From the NCBI RefSeq assembly GCF_012489685.1, contig NC_080046.1, positions 25,612,223-25,676,222 on the forward strand: a stretch of DNA of 64,000 nt, given 5' to 3'. A model generated the notes under the pieces. It did not search any database and was not told the DNA's origin. It saw only the letters and a list, made by a program, of their open reading frames with translations. Positions within the stretch are counted from its first letter, which is position 1. Each line of letters starts with the position of its first letter. Below, piece after piece: positions 33,737 to 44,226 of the stretch. The DNA is from Lotus japonicus (taxonomy: Eukaryota > Streptophyta > Magnoliopsida > Fabales > Fabaceae). The position numbers and the translations under genes are program-made.

Positions 33737-35225
33737 GTGAGGGCTACTCACTGAATCTCTAGTTAATGCTTAGGGTCGATGCTTTCGACATTGTTTACTG
33801 TTTATGCACTTGTTTGTGTTTGATTGGAAAAATGTTTTCTGAGGCTTCGGCTGACAATGTAGATGATTCATCTACTGAATGTTTTTGAGAGTGAATTACA
33901 TGCTAAGTGCTAAGTGGGTAATTTAGGATGTGTGATGCATGCTTTATATGCTAAGTGCTACGTGGTTATTGCATAATATGTTGATATATGACATGTTGGT
34001 TGATTGTGTTGAGTTAATTATGCTTTTGCAATGAAATCTGAGATTCTGAGTAATGAGAATAGCGGGCAGGTAATGCCGATTTTATTTTGAGAGTTTTGAG
34101 AAAGTTTGATAGGAAGAATGAGATTCAGGCCTTGTTATGGTGTTTTATGGATCGAGACATTCTCTGGAGTCAGTTGGGGATTAGGAGATCCCGAGAACTT
34201 ATAAGATTTTGCGATAAGACTAAAAGCATATTATTTTGTAAAGAAAACTCATAAGACATTAAACAACCTCTAAATCTTCAAATAATGATAATAAACTCGA
34301 AAGGAAGCTTAGGATGCAAATCTTAGTTTTTGGAAAACGAGAAGTGTCGTCGGATCCAAGTGTTGAGGAAGTTGAGAAGTATTAAGTATGTTGATGTTCT
34401 TGTGCTGTTGGAGCAGCTGTGTTGTTGGACTATCCGGGGGATAAGTCCGGGAAATTGATAGTTTCCGAGTATGTGATACTCTTTGCACGTTGAGCAGTTT
34501 TGACCATCGGTTTGAGATGAGTCAGATGATTTGGAGATCATCATGAGTTATGTGTTGTTGTAGAGATGAGTCTTTTGTCGCAAAATCGACTGTTACCTTA
34601 GGGTAAGCTTTTAGAGACATTAATTTAGCTAGAACACGTGGCGACGTGTCGAGTGAGATCGGAGACGTTGTTTGACTAATCATCCTGCATTCATGCAACA
34701 TTAATGAGGTATTAACACAGGACGTACTCTGGACCTCGTCGGTTTCCAAAATGGTCATAAGACCCGGAATGCCGTGTAAGAGCGTTTGTAGACGACTCTT
34801 GTAGCAGACCGAAATAGCAGACCTACGGGTTACGGCTGATCTGACTACCGTTGTTGTTGGAGTAAGAGGCACGCGGGCCGAAATGGTCCCACCGTGGCTG
34901 GTGCTAGGGCTGATCCGTTGATGTCCATCCGTTCCGGAATGCATGTGGTTAACTGGGTTAACCGTCATTTGCATATCATGCAACATGCATACTAATTTAG
35001 TTGTTGCGTGTGATTGTTACTTGTTAATCCTATCTGGAACATGTTAAGTGTTATTATTGTCGTTTATTTTCCTTGTGGTATATGCAACCCTAGGATGTTA
35101 TCCCTAGTTATAAGCCTAAGTGGCTATTTCTTATCTGTATCTATTGGTGCTATTATTTACGTAATTCTTTGGAGTTGACCCTCGCGTCTTCTGTGTGTGT
35201 TTTGGCGGACAACGCCTTTTGTCAG

Positions 35226-35705
35226 ATGTCCATTGCGGACTGGTTCACAATGGTCCACCCTTCGGGGGGGATTAGATACGAGATGATTGACCAGGACGAC
35301 CCCGGTTCGTGGGTGGTTGACCCCGCTAGCCATCGAGCGACTTACTCGGGGCGGATTATGGAGGACCATGTTGATAGGGTAGGAGTCTTGACGTCAGGAG
35401 TGCTGCGGAGATGCACTGTCAGTTTCAACTTGCCACCAGGTGTGCATTGCGGACCAGGAGCAGGAGGACCACCACCACCACCGTTATCCTCGGATGAGGA
35501 GGATCCCTTAGAGGAGGAGCCAGTGGGAGTGCCTTCGGCAGAGTCCAGTTCACCCACCGTTGCTGTCATAGATGATCATGGATCGGGCCCTAAGCCCGTT
35601 AGTCCAGCACCAGAGCGCATTGCTGTTGCGAGGGGAGGTCGGGTAGTGTTTGTAGACTTGGTCGTTCTGGATTCTGATTCAGACGACGATCACGCTAGCA
35701 CATAG
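35226..35705 (+). CDS. LTR-encoded acidic-tail protein, family A (159 aa)
   Basis: Function unknown to me. The start is the ATG directly after the acceptor-like TTTTGTCAG; the frame is open 19 codons further up (Met at 35169), but that part does not align in length with family B, whose upstream segment differs by about 10 bases, as expected for intron. Residues 1-77 are the conserved block ending Leu-Pro-Pro-Gly-Val-His-Cys-Gly-Pro-Gly. Then come a Pro run, an acidic stretch, and a C-terminus with Val-Asp-Leu-Val-Val-Leu followed by Asp-Ser-Asp-Ser-Asp-Asp-Asp. No membrane segment. The hydrophobic core plus acidic run resembles a SUMO-interacting motif (inference). Confidence 0.6.
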   Translation: MSIADWFTMVHPSGGIRYEMIDQDDPGSWVVDPASHRATYSGRIMEDHVDRVGVLTSGVLRRCTVSFNLPPGVHCGPGAGGPPPPPLSSDEEDPLEEEPVGVPSAESSSPTVAVIDDHGSGPKPVSPAPERIAVARGGRVVFVDLVVLDSDSDDDHAST

Positions 35706-36192
35706 TTTGAGTGCTGGTATGAGCTCCTCGAGATAGGATTAGTGTAGGAGTAGAGTCTTAGCTCTGACTGTCATTTGTTTCCTTTGGGACAGGGTAGTTT
35801 CCCACCGATAGCTTTTTGTGTGGTTCTCTACGGGAATCACAGAGAGTTGGTTGGACTTAGGAGGTCTTGTTTTTAGGCCATCTGGGCTAACTTATTCTCA
35901 ATTTTTGAAGGTGTGAGTTGCGGACGCTCAACCTTTTCATTTGGTTTGTACATATTGCCTACGGGCGTTACACCTTTCTTTCCGTCACTGGAGGTTACTC
36001 GTGACGAGGTTGCTACTTACAGCGGGGACTGTTATATATATTGTATATTAGTTTTATTGCTTTTCGCATTTGGGTTTTGTTTAATTCAGTCTTGTCTTTA
36101 TTATTATCGAAAAAAAATATTCACGTTTTTCCGCATTAGTTTATCTTTTGGTTACTAAAGTGACGCCACCGAAATCGGGGTGTTACAGCCCC

Positions 36193-36330
36193 CACCTCTT
36201 GGGTGATCGATCCTGTGGATCATCGGGCGACGTACCGGGGAAGGTTCATGGAGGACCGTACTGACGTGCGTGGACATCTGACGAGGGGAGTTCTACGACG
36301 CATGGAGCTGAGCTTCAACTTGCCGCCTTC
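36193..36330 (+). mobile_element. B/D-type LTR fragment, segment 4, with middle of LTR ORF
   Basis: This is the last part of the split host LTR, coding for the conserved block from Thr-Ser-Trp-Val-Ile-Asp to Leu-Ser-Phe-Asn-Leu-Pro-Pro-Ser. It stops abruptly and is joined to an integrase fragment; neither an LTR end nor a target duplication is present, so this is a deletion scar. Confidence 0.85.
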
Positions 36331-36865
36331 AGAGAGAAAATGAAGACTTCTCAAAGTAGACAGAAGAGTTATGCAGATCAAAGGCACAGAACTCTAGAAT
36401 TCGAAGAAGGAGACCTTGTATTTCTGCGAGTTACCCAGACTACAGGAGTTGGTCGAGCAATCAAGTCAAGAAAGCTTACGCCAAAGTTCATTGGACCTTA
36501 TCAGATTACACGTCGTGTAGGACCGGTAGCTTATCAGATTGCACTACCACCATTTCTATCAAACATTCACGATGTATTTCATGTGTCACAACTGAGGAAG
36601 TATATTGCTGATCCGACACATGTTATCGAGCTGGATGACATTAAGTTGAAGGATGACCTGTCTTTCGAGACACCGCCAATTAGCCTTGGTGACACAAGGA
36701 TGAAACAGTTGAGAGGAAAAGAGATAGAGTTAGTGAAGGTCATTTGGAACAAAGACACCGGTGATGCGACATGGGAGCTGAAGGAAAAGATCAAGGAATA
36801 GTATCCAGAACTATTTACTGAACCCTAAGTTTCGAGGTCGAAACTTTCTTTTTGGAGGGTAGTAA
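36331..36865 (+). pseudogene. Integrase C-terminal remnant and polypurine tract
   Basis: About 156 codons of the pol C-terminus (GPY-like and chromodomain-like parts), close to 31610-32100. A TAG replaces a sense codon nine residues before the natural end (36799-36801). It is followed by the conserved tail, polypurine tract and the LTR at 36866, so it is the 3' end of a 5'-truncated family A element. Confidence 0.9.
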
Positions 36866-38384
36866 TGTAAGACCCAAGTTTTTAAGTTTAGGTTAAGTGA
36901 ATAAAATTCCTATTCACGATTAGGTTTGATGTATCGTGAAGGGAAACCTGAACAAGAGTTTATTAAATGAGATAAATTTTATGAAGGAGAAAGTTCAGGA
37001 AAAGTCTAAGGATTGTATCAAAATCGATAAAAGTTATAGCACGACTAATATTCGTTTAAACCTAGGTCAAGAACCCTAGTAAATAGCTAATTTACACTTT
37101 AAAACACGATGGAAACTAATTCCAAAAATCTTCATAGAAATGTTAGAACTTCTCTTATTCGTCTATAAACAAGCATTTCGATACGAAACCCTGGAATGTA
37201 CGAACGTCAAATTCCAATACTCTGAAGTTTGCCGAAACCAAAACCCTGATAGTTCAAGAAACCTAAAATCAACGGACGATGAAGACTATTTCTATTCGGA
37301 GCTTCAAACGAAGATTCCACACGCGTACACCCTTTTCTCTTGATGTTTCCAATCTTTCTTCAGAAGGAAGTTTTCTCTTCCGACATTCACTGCAAAAAGT
37401 AGTTTTTCGGGTAAAATAGATTTACACCGACTTTGAATCGTTTACCTTAATTCCAAGAAACCTCTTTTGAGTTTTGGAATTCTGTCGCCAAAACCTATCT
37501 TAGAATTCACGGAGGAACGCGCAGGAAAAATCGGAATCGCGAAATTTTCATTTTTCCGCAGTTTTCCAAAACCTATAAATAGCCAAGAAATGAAAATTTT
37601 GGCAAAAACCCACCCCATTTTCTTCCCAAACCCGCGAGCTCTCAAGAGGAGGAGGAGGATTTGATTTTTCGCCGTTTCTTGCCCGATTGCTTCACAGTTC
37701 GTTGCTACTTGAAGATTACGAGGTATAGTTACTATCCCTCACTTCTGATCGTCGTTTCTGTCGACTTCTTCTATGTCTTTCTGTGCTCAAAGTTTGGAGC
37801 TTTTTGTAAAACTGTCCAAATAGCTTGATTTTAGTGTCTAAACATATTCCCTACGTGCCCAAGAGTACTTCTAGCGGATTACATTTTGCCGAATGTCGCC
37901 GAAATGCCGCCGGAATCAATTTCTATGAGAAATACCCATTTTTAAGCAAAGTTGCAACCTTTAAGCTGAAAACTATCGACTTAGCTTAGTTCTAGTAGGA
38001 TTAGTTGTCATAAACGTCGTTGTTGACGTCCCCATCAAATTTGTTTTTCGAAATTTCAATTTTGAAATTATGAGCAGAAAATAATGACCAAAATACCCCT
38101 GCGACAGTTTTCGATCCGATAATTTTTCTGAGCTTAGATTCGTCTTAGTAATGGCTAATGATAACCTAGGAACCAAGTTTGATCGAAGAAAAATTGGCCC
38201 ACCTAATTGTGCATAGTGGCCGTGAGCTACCCTAGGGGAGGGGGAAAATTTCTTTTTCGAAAACTTGTCCGATTTCGTTAGATTATCGTACCTCGGAGTA
38301 TAAGCTACTTCGTGTAACCCTAGTATCTATTGTTTACTGAGTTTCTGACTCATTGTGATTGATTTCTGTGGTTTTGCTCTAAAG

Positions 38385-38462
38385 GTTCTTTTGAGGAATT
38401 TCCCGAAGAACAAGGAGTTGATTGTGAAGGAGCGTGTGAAGAGAACCCTGGAGGAGCTATAG
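38385..38462 (+). other. 78-nt exon-like block inside LTR (family A)
   Basis: It lies between TTTTGCTCTAAAG and the donor ATAG|GTGAGG. Open codons give Ser-Phe-Glu-Glu-Phe-Pro-Glu-Glu-Gln-Gly-Val-Asp-Cys. Of the family A copies it is the most diverged, yet it has no indel or stop. Confidence 0.6.
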
Positions 38463-39169
38463 GTGAGGGCTACTCACTGAAATATTAGCTAATGCTTTAG
38501 GTGTCGACGCATTCGACTTGATTTACTGTTTATGCACTTGTTTGTGTTTGATTGGGAAAATGTTTTCTGAGGCTTCAGCTGACAATGTAGATTATTCATC
38601 TACTGACAGTTTTTGAGTTTGAATTACATGCTACGTGCTAAATGGTTAATCTAGGATGTGTGATATCTGCTTTATATGCTAAGTGCTACGTGGTTAATCT
38701 AGGATGTGTTTATATATGAGCTATGATTGTTGGACTGTGCTGATTTAACTATGCTATTACACGTAAATCTGTGGTACTGGAGAGTGAGGATAACGGGCAG
38801 GTCATGCCAAATTTTTATGAGTTTTTGAGAAAGTTTGATGGGACGAACGGAGTTCGGGCCTTGTTATGGTTTTTGTGGATCGAGACATTCTCTGGGAATC
38901 ACTTGGGATTAAGGGATCTTTGAAACTCATAGGAATTACGATAAGATTAAATGGAGACTATTCTTACAAGGAAAATTCATAAGACATTAAACAACCTCTA
39001 AACCTTTAAATAATGATAACAACCTCGGATGCAAGCTTAGGTTTGAATTTTAGTTTTGAAAAAATGAGAAGTGTCGTCGAATCCAAGTTTTAGGGAAATT
39101 GAAAGTTCTAAGTATGTCGATACTTCTTCGCTCTTGGAGCAGTTTGTTTAGCCATCCAAAGGATGAGCC

Positions 39170-39435
39170 GAGAAGCTTCACTAAGGCGTGAGACCTTGTG
39201 AAAGCGTGGATCTTCACTGAGGCGTGAGACCTCGTGAAAAGCATGGATCTTCACCGAGGCGTGAGACCTCGTGAACAGCATGAAACTTCACTGAAGCGTG
39301 AGACTTCGTGCAAGTGTGTAAATTCACTAAGGCGTGAGACCTCGTGAAAGCATAAAACTTCACTGGAGCGTGAGACTTCGTGATTGTATAAGACTTCACT
39401 GAAGCGTGAGACTTCGTGAAAGCATTGATGACTCG
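39170..39435. repeat. 36-bp hairpin array in family A LTR
   Basis: About seven units, the plus-orientation counterpart of 2815-3115. Arms alternate between GAAG/CTTC and GAGG/CCTC around a CGTGAGA loop, with TTCAC and GTGAA outside. Absent from the LTRs at 6509 and 32141. Confidence 0.85.
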
Positions 39436-40380
39436 AAGAGTTATCGTGAGTGATTGCACTCTTTTTTTATGATTAATTGTATTTTGTCGCAGAATCGACA
39501 TTTACCTTAGGGTATTCTTTATAGAGACATTAAGTTAGCTAGAACACGTGGCGACGTGTCGAGTGAGGTCGGAGACGTTGTTTGGCTAATCACTTTGCAT
39601 TCATGCACTCATTTTGAGGTTAATACACGGCGGGATACCGGACCTCGATGGATTCCAAAATGGTCATAAGACCCGGATTTCCATATAAGAACACTGCGGT
39701 GATTCTTAGTAGCAGACGGAAATGGAAGACCTTCGGGTTCACTGCTGATCTGACTACGCTTTGTGTGGTGTAAGAGACACGCGAGCAGAAATGGTCCCAC
39801 CGTGGCTGGTGTTAGGGCTGACTCGTTGATGCCCATCTTTTCGGAATGCATCTTGTCAACCAGCATTGCATTTCATGCAACACACATACTAACTTAGTCG
39901 CTGAGTGTGATTGATACTTGTTAAATCTATTTGATGCATGCTAATTGTTATTATCGTCTTTTATATTCATTGTGAACTGTACAACCCTAGGATGTGATGA
40001 CCCGGGTTTATATGATGTTTTTAGGGTTTTTCTTTGTAGGTTTTGAGTCTTTTTCTTGTGTCTCATGTAGTGTTTCATGCATTCTCATGCATTTTTACTT
40101 TTATTTGTGCATTTGCATTAGTTTAGTAATTTTGTAGTTTTATAAGGGTTTTAGTTGCATTTTATTAGAGTTTAGGAGTCTTAGGCAATTTCCACTTGTT
40201 TTGGAGCCTTTGTGCAAAACTGACCTTTAAGTTTCAAGATATCTTCCAAGCTTGTTCATCAAGGTTTCAGGTTGAATTAGCTGAAGAGGGAAGGTCTAGA
40301 GGCTTGGAGAATTGAATGGAGGCTTAAAGAGGCATAAAGAGGAGTTAAAATGAAGATCAAGGGACTTTCCAGCGAGTCTG

Positions 40381-40530
40381 AGCGCCTAGGCATGCTCCAT
40401 TGGCGCCTAGGCGCCAAATGCCCTGTTCCAGAAATTGGAATTGGCGCCTAGGCGCTCTGAATTGGCGCTCAGGCGCTCTGGAATTGGCGCTCAGGCGCTC
40501 TGAATTGGCGCCTGAGCGCTAGGAACAGCC
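40381..40530. repeat. GGCGCC palindrome array in LTR of element E
   Basis: Five or six tandem units built on AATTGGCGCCTAGGCGC and AATTGGCGCTCAGGCGC, some 20-170 bp upstream of the TATA box. The copy in the 3' LTR is at 43148-43290. TTGGCGCC fits the E2F-type consensus TTSSCGSS. Confidence 0.85.
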
Positions 40531-40549
40531 CAGACTCGTGATTTTTGCC

Positions 40550-40557
40550 TATAAATA
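40550..40557 (+). promoter_or_regulatory. TATA box of element E LTR
   Basis: TATAAATA after GATTTTTGCC; the equivalent in the 3' LTR is at 43317. With the upstream array it forms a compact core promoter. Confidence 0.65.
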
Positions 40558-41326
40558 GGATTTTAGTCATTTTCTTTTGCAATCTTTGATACTACTTTCA
40601 TTTTTACATAAACTCAGAGGTAGAGGAGCATCTAGGAGAGTGTGAGAGGGCTTCTAAGCTTGTAATTCAGGTTTTTAGCCAAGCATGACTCTTGCCATGC
40701 TTGGTTAATCTCTCTTCTTTTGCTTTGGATTTCTTTGTAAGACATTTATATTTGAGTTATAATCTTAAGTTCTTTCCCACATGTTCTTCTTCTTCCCTTG
40801 AATCCCATTTTCTGAATTTCAATCTAAGCTTGTATGCATGCTTGCTTTATACTATTCTATAATCAGAGCGGAAGTTTGTTATAGATTAGGGAACCGATTT
40901 GGGATTACCCCTTCTATGCTTGCTACTAGGAATAGAGGAAGGGTTGGGGTTTGATGGCCTGAATTTGCATGATCTAAAACCTCATATAAATGACTAAGTA
41001 CACAAGGAATTGGGCTTAGCTTTTAGTATGAGAGAATTGCTTATGTGAGGAATCAATAAGTGAGTAACTAGGCTATATCATCAAGGAGAGATCCATGAGA
41101 ACATGTGCATAGAATGATGTGCTTAAATTGACTAGTTGAACAAGAACCCAAAGCATGTTATTTTCTGAATTGTCTTTTTATTTTTCCTTTTCCTTATTTC
41201 AACATATCTCTTATTCAATAAAACCAACCTTCAAACTCAAAGCTTAAACTGAATTTAGTCACTCACAATCCCTGTGGTTCGATATTTAAAACCGGGTGGA
41301 TTCGTACACTTGCGGATTTACCAACA

Positions 41327-42761
41327 AGTTTTTGGCGCCGTTGCCGGGGATTGCTTGTGATTTTTGGTTTGAGTTACGAGTTTGAGGTAAAGTCTACCTA
41401 AGACTCAAACTTAGGGCTGAATGGGAGACAACCCATGTTTCTTTTTTCTGTTTTACGTTTTGTCTTCTGTTTTGTTTTTCAGGAAATAAAAACCATTGGA
41501 GAACACTTGGAAGCACTCAATCACTTGAAAGGAGGTTCTTTTCTTACTCTGAGTTTAGTTCATGCATTTTTGCATATTTTTCTTTTGTAGATTTTTGTTT
41601 TTGTTTATCCCTTTTTATCATGCATATAGTCTTTTAAACCTTGGTCATTACGTTCTTATACTCAAATGATATGTTCCCGAGTCTTGCTCACTCACATGAT
41701 GCTGGTTTTGAAAATGTTTTTAAGTGGATACTTTGTGATTTCTTTTGGGGAGTGATTGTATGTTGGGAAAGAGAGGGAGAGACTTCAGTCTTCTAAGTGT
41801 TATCTTGAGGATAGAGTTGATGTGAGTTCACAAGGGTCCATCTTTGACCCTTCACTATATAATTTCCCTGGAGGATCCTGACTCACTTGCACTTCTTGGT
41901 TCTGTGTTTCATTTTATGCCTCCTTGAGTGTAGCTTTAGGAGACTTGCATTCTTGAGACTGGTAGGTTTTCTTGTACTTCAGAAATTGTTTTATAACATC
42001 TTTGTCCCTAGTTGACCCTTTTGAGCCTTATGGAGATTTCTTTGTTACCTTTGTTATGTGGGCTGGTTGTTTGGTTGAAAAAATGGGGAAACTCTCAATG
42101 GAGCTAGTTTATAGAAAATGCAATTGTCTCTTGCCCCAAAGAAAAAAATTCAAAAAAATTCAAAAGATGAACTCCATGGCCGAATGGAGTTCCAAAAAAA
42201 AGTCAAAAGAAAAAAAATGAACTCCATGGAATGGGTGGAGTTCCAGAAAAAAAAGAAAAAATTCTGAAACAAAAGGGGGTTGAGAGACTTGTGTGCTAAG
42301 TATCAATTGCTTTAAGCTCCGGTTTTCATGAAGGACCACACTCAAATTTTGTGCAGCCTTAGTCTTGCTTAGGGACCACCTACCATGTGCTTTACCTAGC
42401 CAACATTACAACCCTTTTGAAGTCTCAATGAATAATGCATTGTCAACTTTAGTTGCTCTTGAGGAAATGATTCTCAGAACCTATGAACTTGCTTGTGTGC
42501 TCAGTGCACTAAACAATTGTCTCATGCTAGGATGTTAGCTCTAAATGCTTCTCATAGTGGACTCTAATTCTTCTTTATCTAAGAGTAGCATGAAGTTGAT
42601 TGTTGAATCTTTCTCTTGGAACTAACTGCATTTACTTGATCCCCCGGTTTTCTAAAAATGTATCCTTCTTTTGGCATGTGTGTTGGGAGCAATTCTTTGT
42701 GCTTGAGGGCAAGCTAATCTTAGTGACGCTCGAGGGCGAGCTGTCGTTGAGTATAGTGGTG
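41327..42761 (+). mobile_element. Interior of element E: primer site, no coding capacity
   Basis: Primer site TGGCGCCGTTGCCGGGGA at 41333-41350 matches the tRNA-Asp 3' end. The rest has only short chance frames. Around 42130-42270 there are A-rich stretches and a repeated pair of GAACTCCATGG with its partner TGGAGTTC that could fold back on itself. The segment near 42690-42760 (CTCGAGGGCGAGCTGTCG) precedes the 3' LTR in the place of a polypurine tract. Confidence 0.8.
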
Positions 42762-44226
42762 TGATGACCCGGGTTTATATGATGTTTTTAGGGTTTTTCT
42801 TTGTAGGTTTTGAGTCTTTTTCTTGTGTCTCATGTAGTGTTTCATGCATTCTCATGCATTTTTACTTTTATTTGTGCATTTGCATTAGTTTAGTAATTTT
42901 GTAGTTTTATAAGGGTTTTAGTTGCATTTTATTAGAGTTTAGGAGTCTTAGGCAATTTCCACTTGTTTTGGAGCCTTTGTGCAAAACTGACCTTTAAGTT
43001 TCAAGATATCTTCCAAGCTTGTTCATCAAGGTTTCAGGTTGAATTAGCTGAAGAGGGAAGGTCTAGAGGCTTGGAGAATTGAATGGAGGCTTAAAGAGGC
43101 ATAAAGAGGAGTTAAAATGAAGATCAAGGGACTTTCCAGCGAGTCTGAGCGCCTAGGCATGCTCCATTGGCGCCTAGGCGCCAAATGCCCTGTTCCAGAA
43201 ATTGGAATTGGCGCCTAGGCGCTCTGAATTGGCGCTCAGGCGCTCTGGAATTGGCGCTCAGGCGCTCTGAATTGGCGCCTGAGCGCTAGGAACAGCCCAG
43301 ACTCGTGATTTTTGCCTATAAATAGAATTTTAGTCATTTTCTTTTGCAATCTTTGATACTACTTTCATTTTTACATAAAATCAGAGGTAGAGGAGCATCT
43401 AGGAGAGTGTGAGAGGGCTTCTAAGCTTGTAATTCAGGTTTTTAGCCTTGCCATGCTTGGTTAATCTCTCTTCTTTTGCTTTGGATTTCTTTGTAAGACT
43501 TTTATATTTGAGTTATAATCTTAAGTTCTTTCCCACATGTTCTTCTTCTTCCCTTGAATCCCATTTTCTGAATTTCAATCTAAGCTTGTATGCATGCTTG
43601 CTTTATACTATTCTATAATCAGAACGGAAGTTTGTTATAGATTAGGGAACCGATTTGGGATTACCCCTTCTGTGCTTGCTACTAGGAATAGAGGAAGGGT
43701 TGGGGTTTGATGGCCTGAATTTGCATGATCTAAAACCTCATATAAATGACTAAGTACACAAGGAATTGGGCTTAGCTTTTAGTATGAGAGAATTGCTTAT
43801 GTGAGGAATCAATAAGTGAGTAACTAGGCTATATCATCAAGGAGAGATCCATGAGAACATGTGCATAGAATGATGTGCTTAAATTGACAAGTTGAACAAG
43901 AACCCAAATTAAAGCATGTTATTTTCTGAATTGTCTTTTTATTTTTCCTTTTCCTTATTTCAACATATCTCTTATTCAATAAAACCAACCTTCAAACTCA
44001 AAGCTTAAACTGAATTTAGTCACTCACAATCCCTGTGGTTCGATATTTAAAACCGGGTGGATTCGTACACGTGCGGATTTACCAACAGGATGCTATCTCT
44101 AACTTATAAGCCTAAGTGGCTACTCCTTTCTTTACCTATTGGATTTATTATTTACATAATTGTTTGGAGTTGACCCTCGCGTCTTCTGTGTGTGCTTTGG
44201 CGGACTACGCCCATTGTCAGAGGTCT

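Larger units (their letters stand above)
27054..36187 (+). mobile_element. Family A Tekay-like element with internal deletions
   Basis: Flanked by GCCCC at 27049-27053 and 36188-36192. The 5' LTR is 1743 bp and the 3' LTR 4047 bp; the 5' LTR has lost about 2.3 kb. Internally, gag and most of protease are deleted, with the leader joined directly to the [10 protein letters not shown] part of protease. Reverse transcriptase has one frameshift; RNase H-integrase is open. Comparable LTR parts differ at roughly one base in a hundred by eye. Confidence 0.95.
32141..36187 (+). mobile_element. 3' LTR of the family A element
   Basis: The best complete family A LTR in the window (TGTAAGACCC ... GGGGTGTTACA). 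In order it shows the TATA box, donor-like TTTCGAG|GTATAG at 32994, the 78-nt block, a region where other A copies have the 36-bp hairpin array (absent here), then the LTR-encoded ORF about 480 bp from the end. Confidence 0.95.
39995..44087 (+). mobile_element. Non-autonomous LTR element E with TSD GGATG
   Basis: LTRs are 39995-41326 and 42762-44087 (TGATGACCCGGG ... TACCAACA) with GGATG at 39990-39994 and 44088-44092. By eye the LTRs differ at about eight single bases and two small indels in 1.33 kb, so the insertion is young. The 1435-bp interior has a tRNA-Asp primer site but no gag or pol. I cannot name the autonomous partner; the primer type is common in Athila/Tat-lineage Ty3 elements. 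Confidence 0.93.

Noticed and set aside
33830..33890. 18-codon frame starting Met-Phe-Ser-Glu-Ala-Ser-Ala-Asp, conserved in four family A LTRs
   Set aside because: It is kept in sequence, but the mini-exon phase runs into a stop on joining to it and there is no donor afterwards. It could be regulatory, but I cannot support a coding call.
34522..34986. 154-residue frame antisense to a family A LTR, with similar frames at 27272-27592 and 2381-2638
   Set aside because: It recurs only because the LTRs are homologous. Copies differ in start and end, and the frame covers presumed intron on the other strand. I did not see a codon-position bias.
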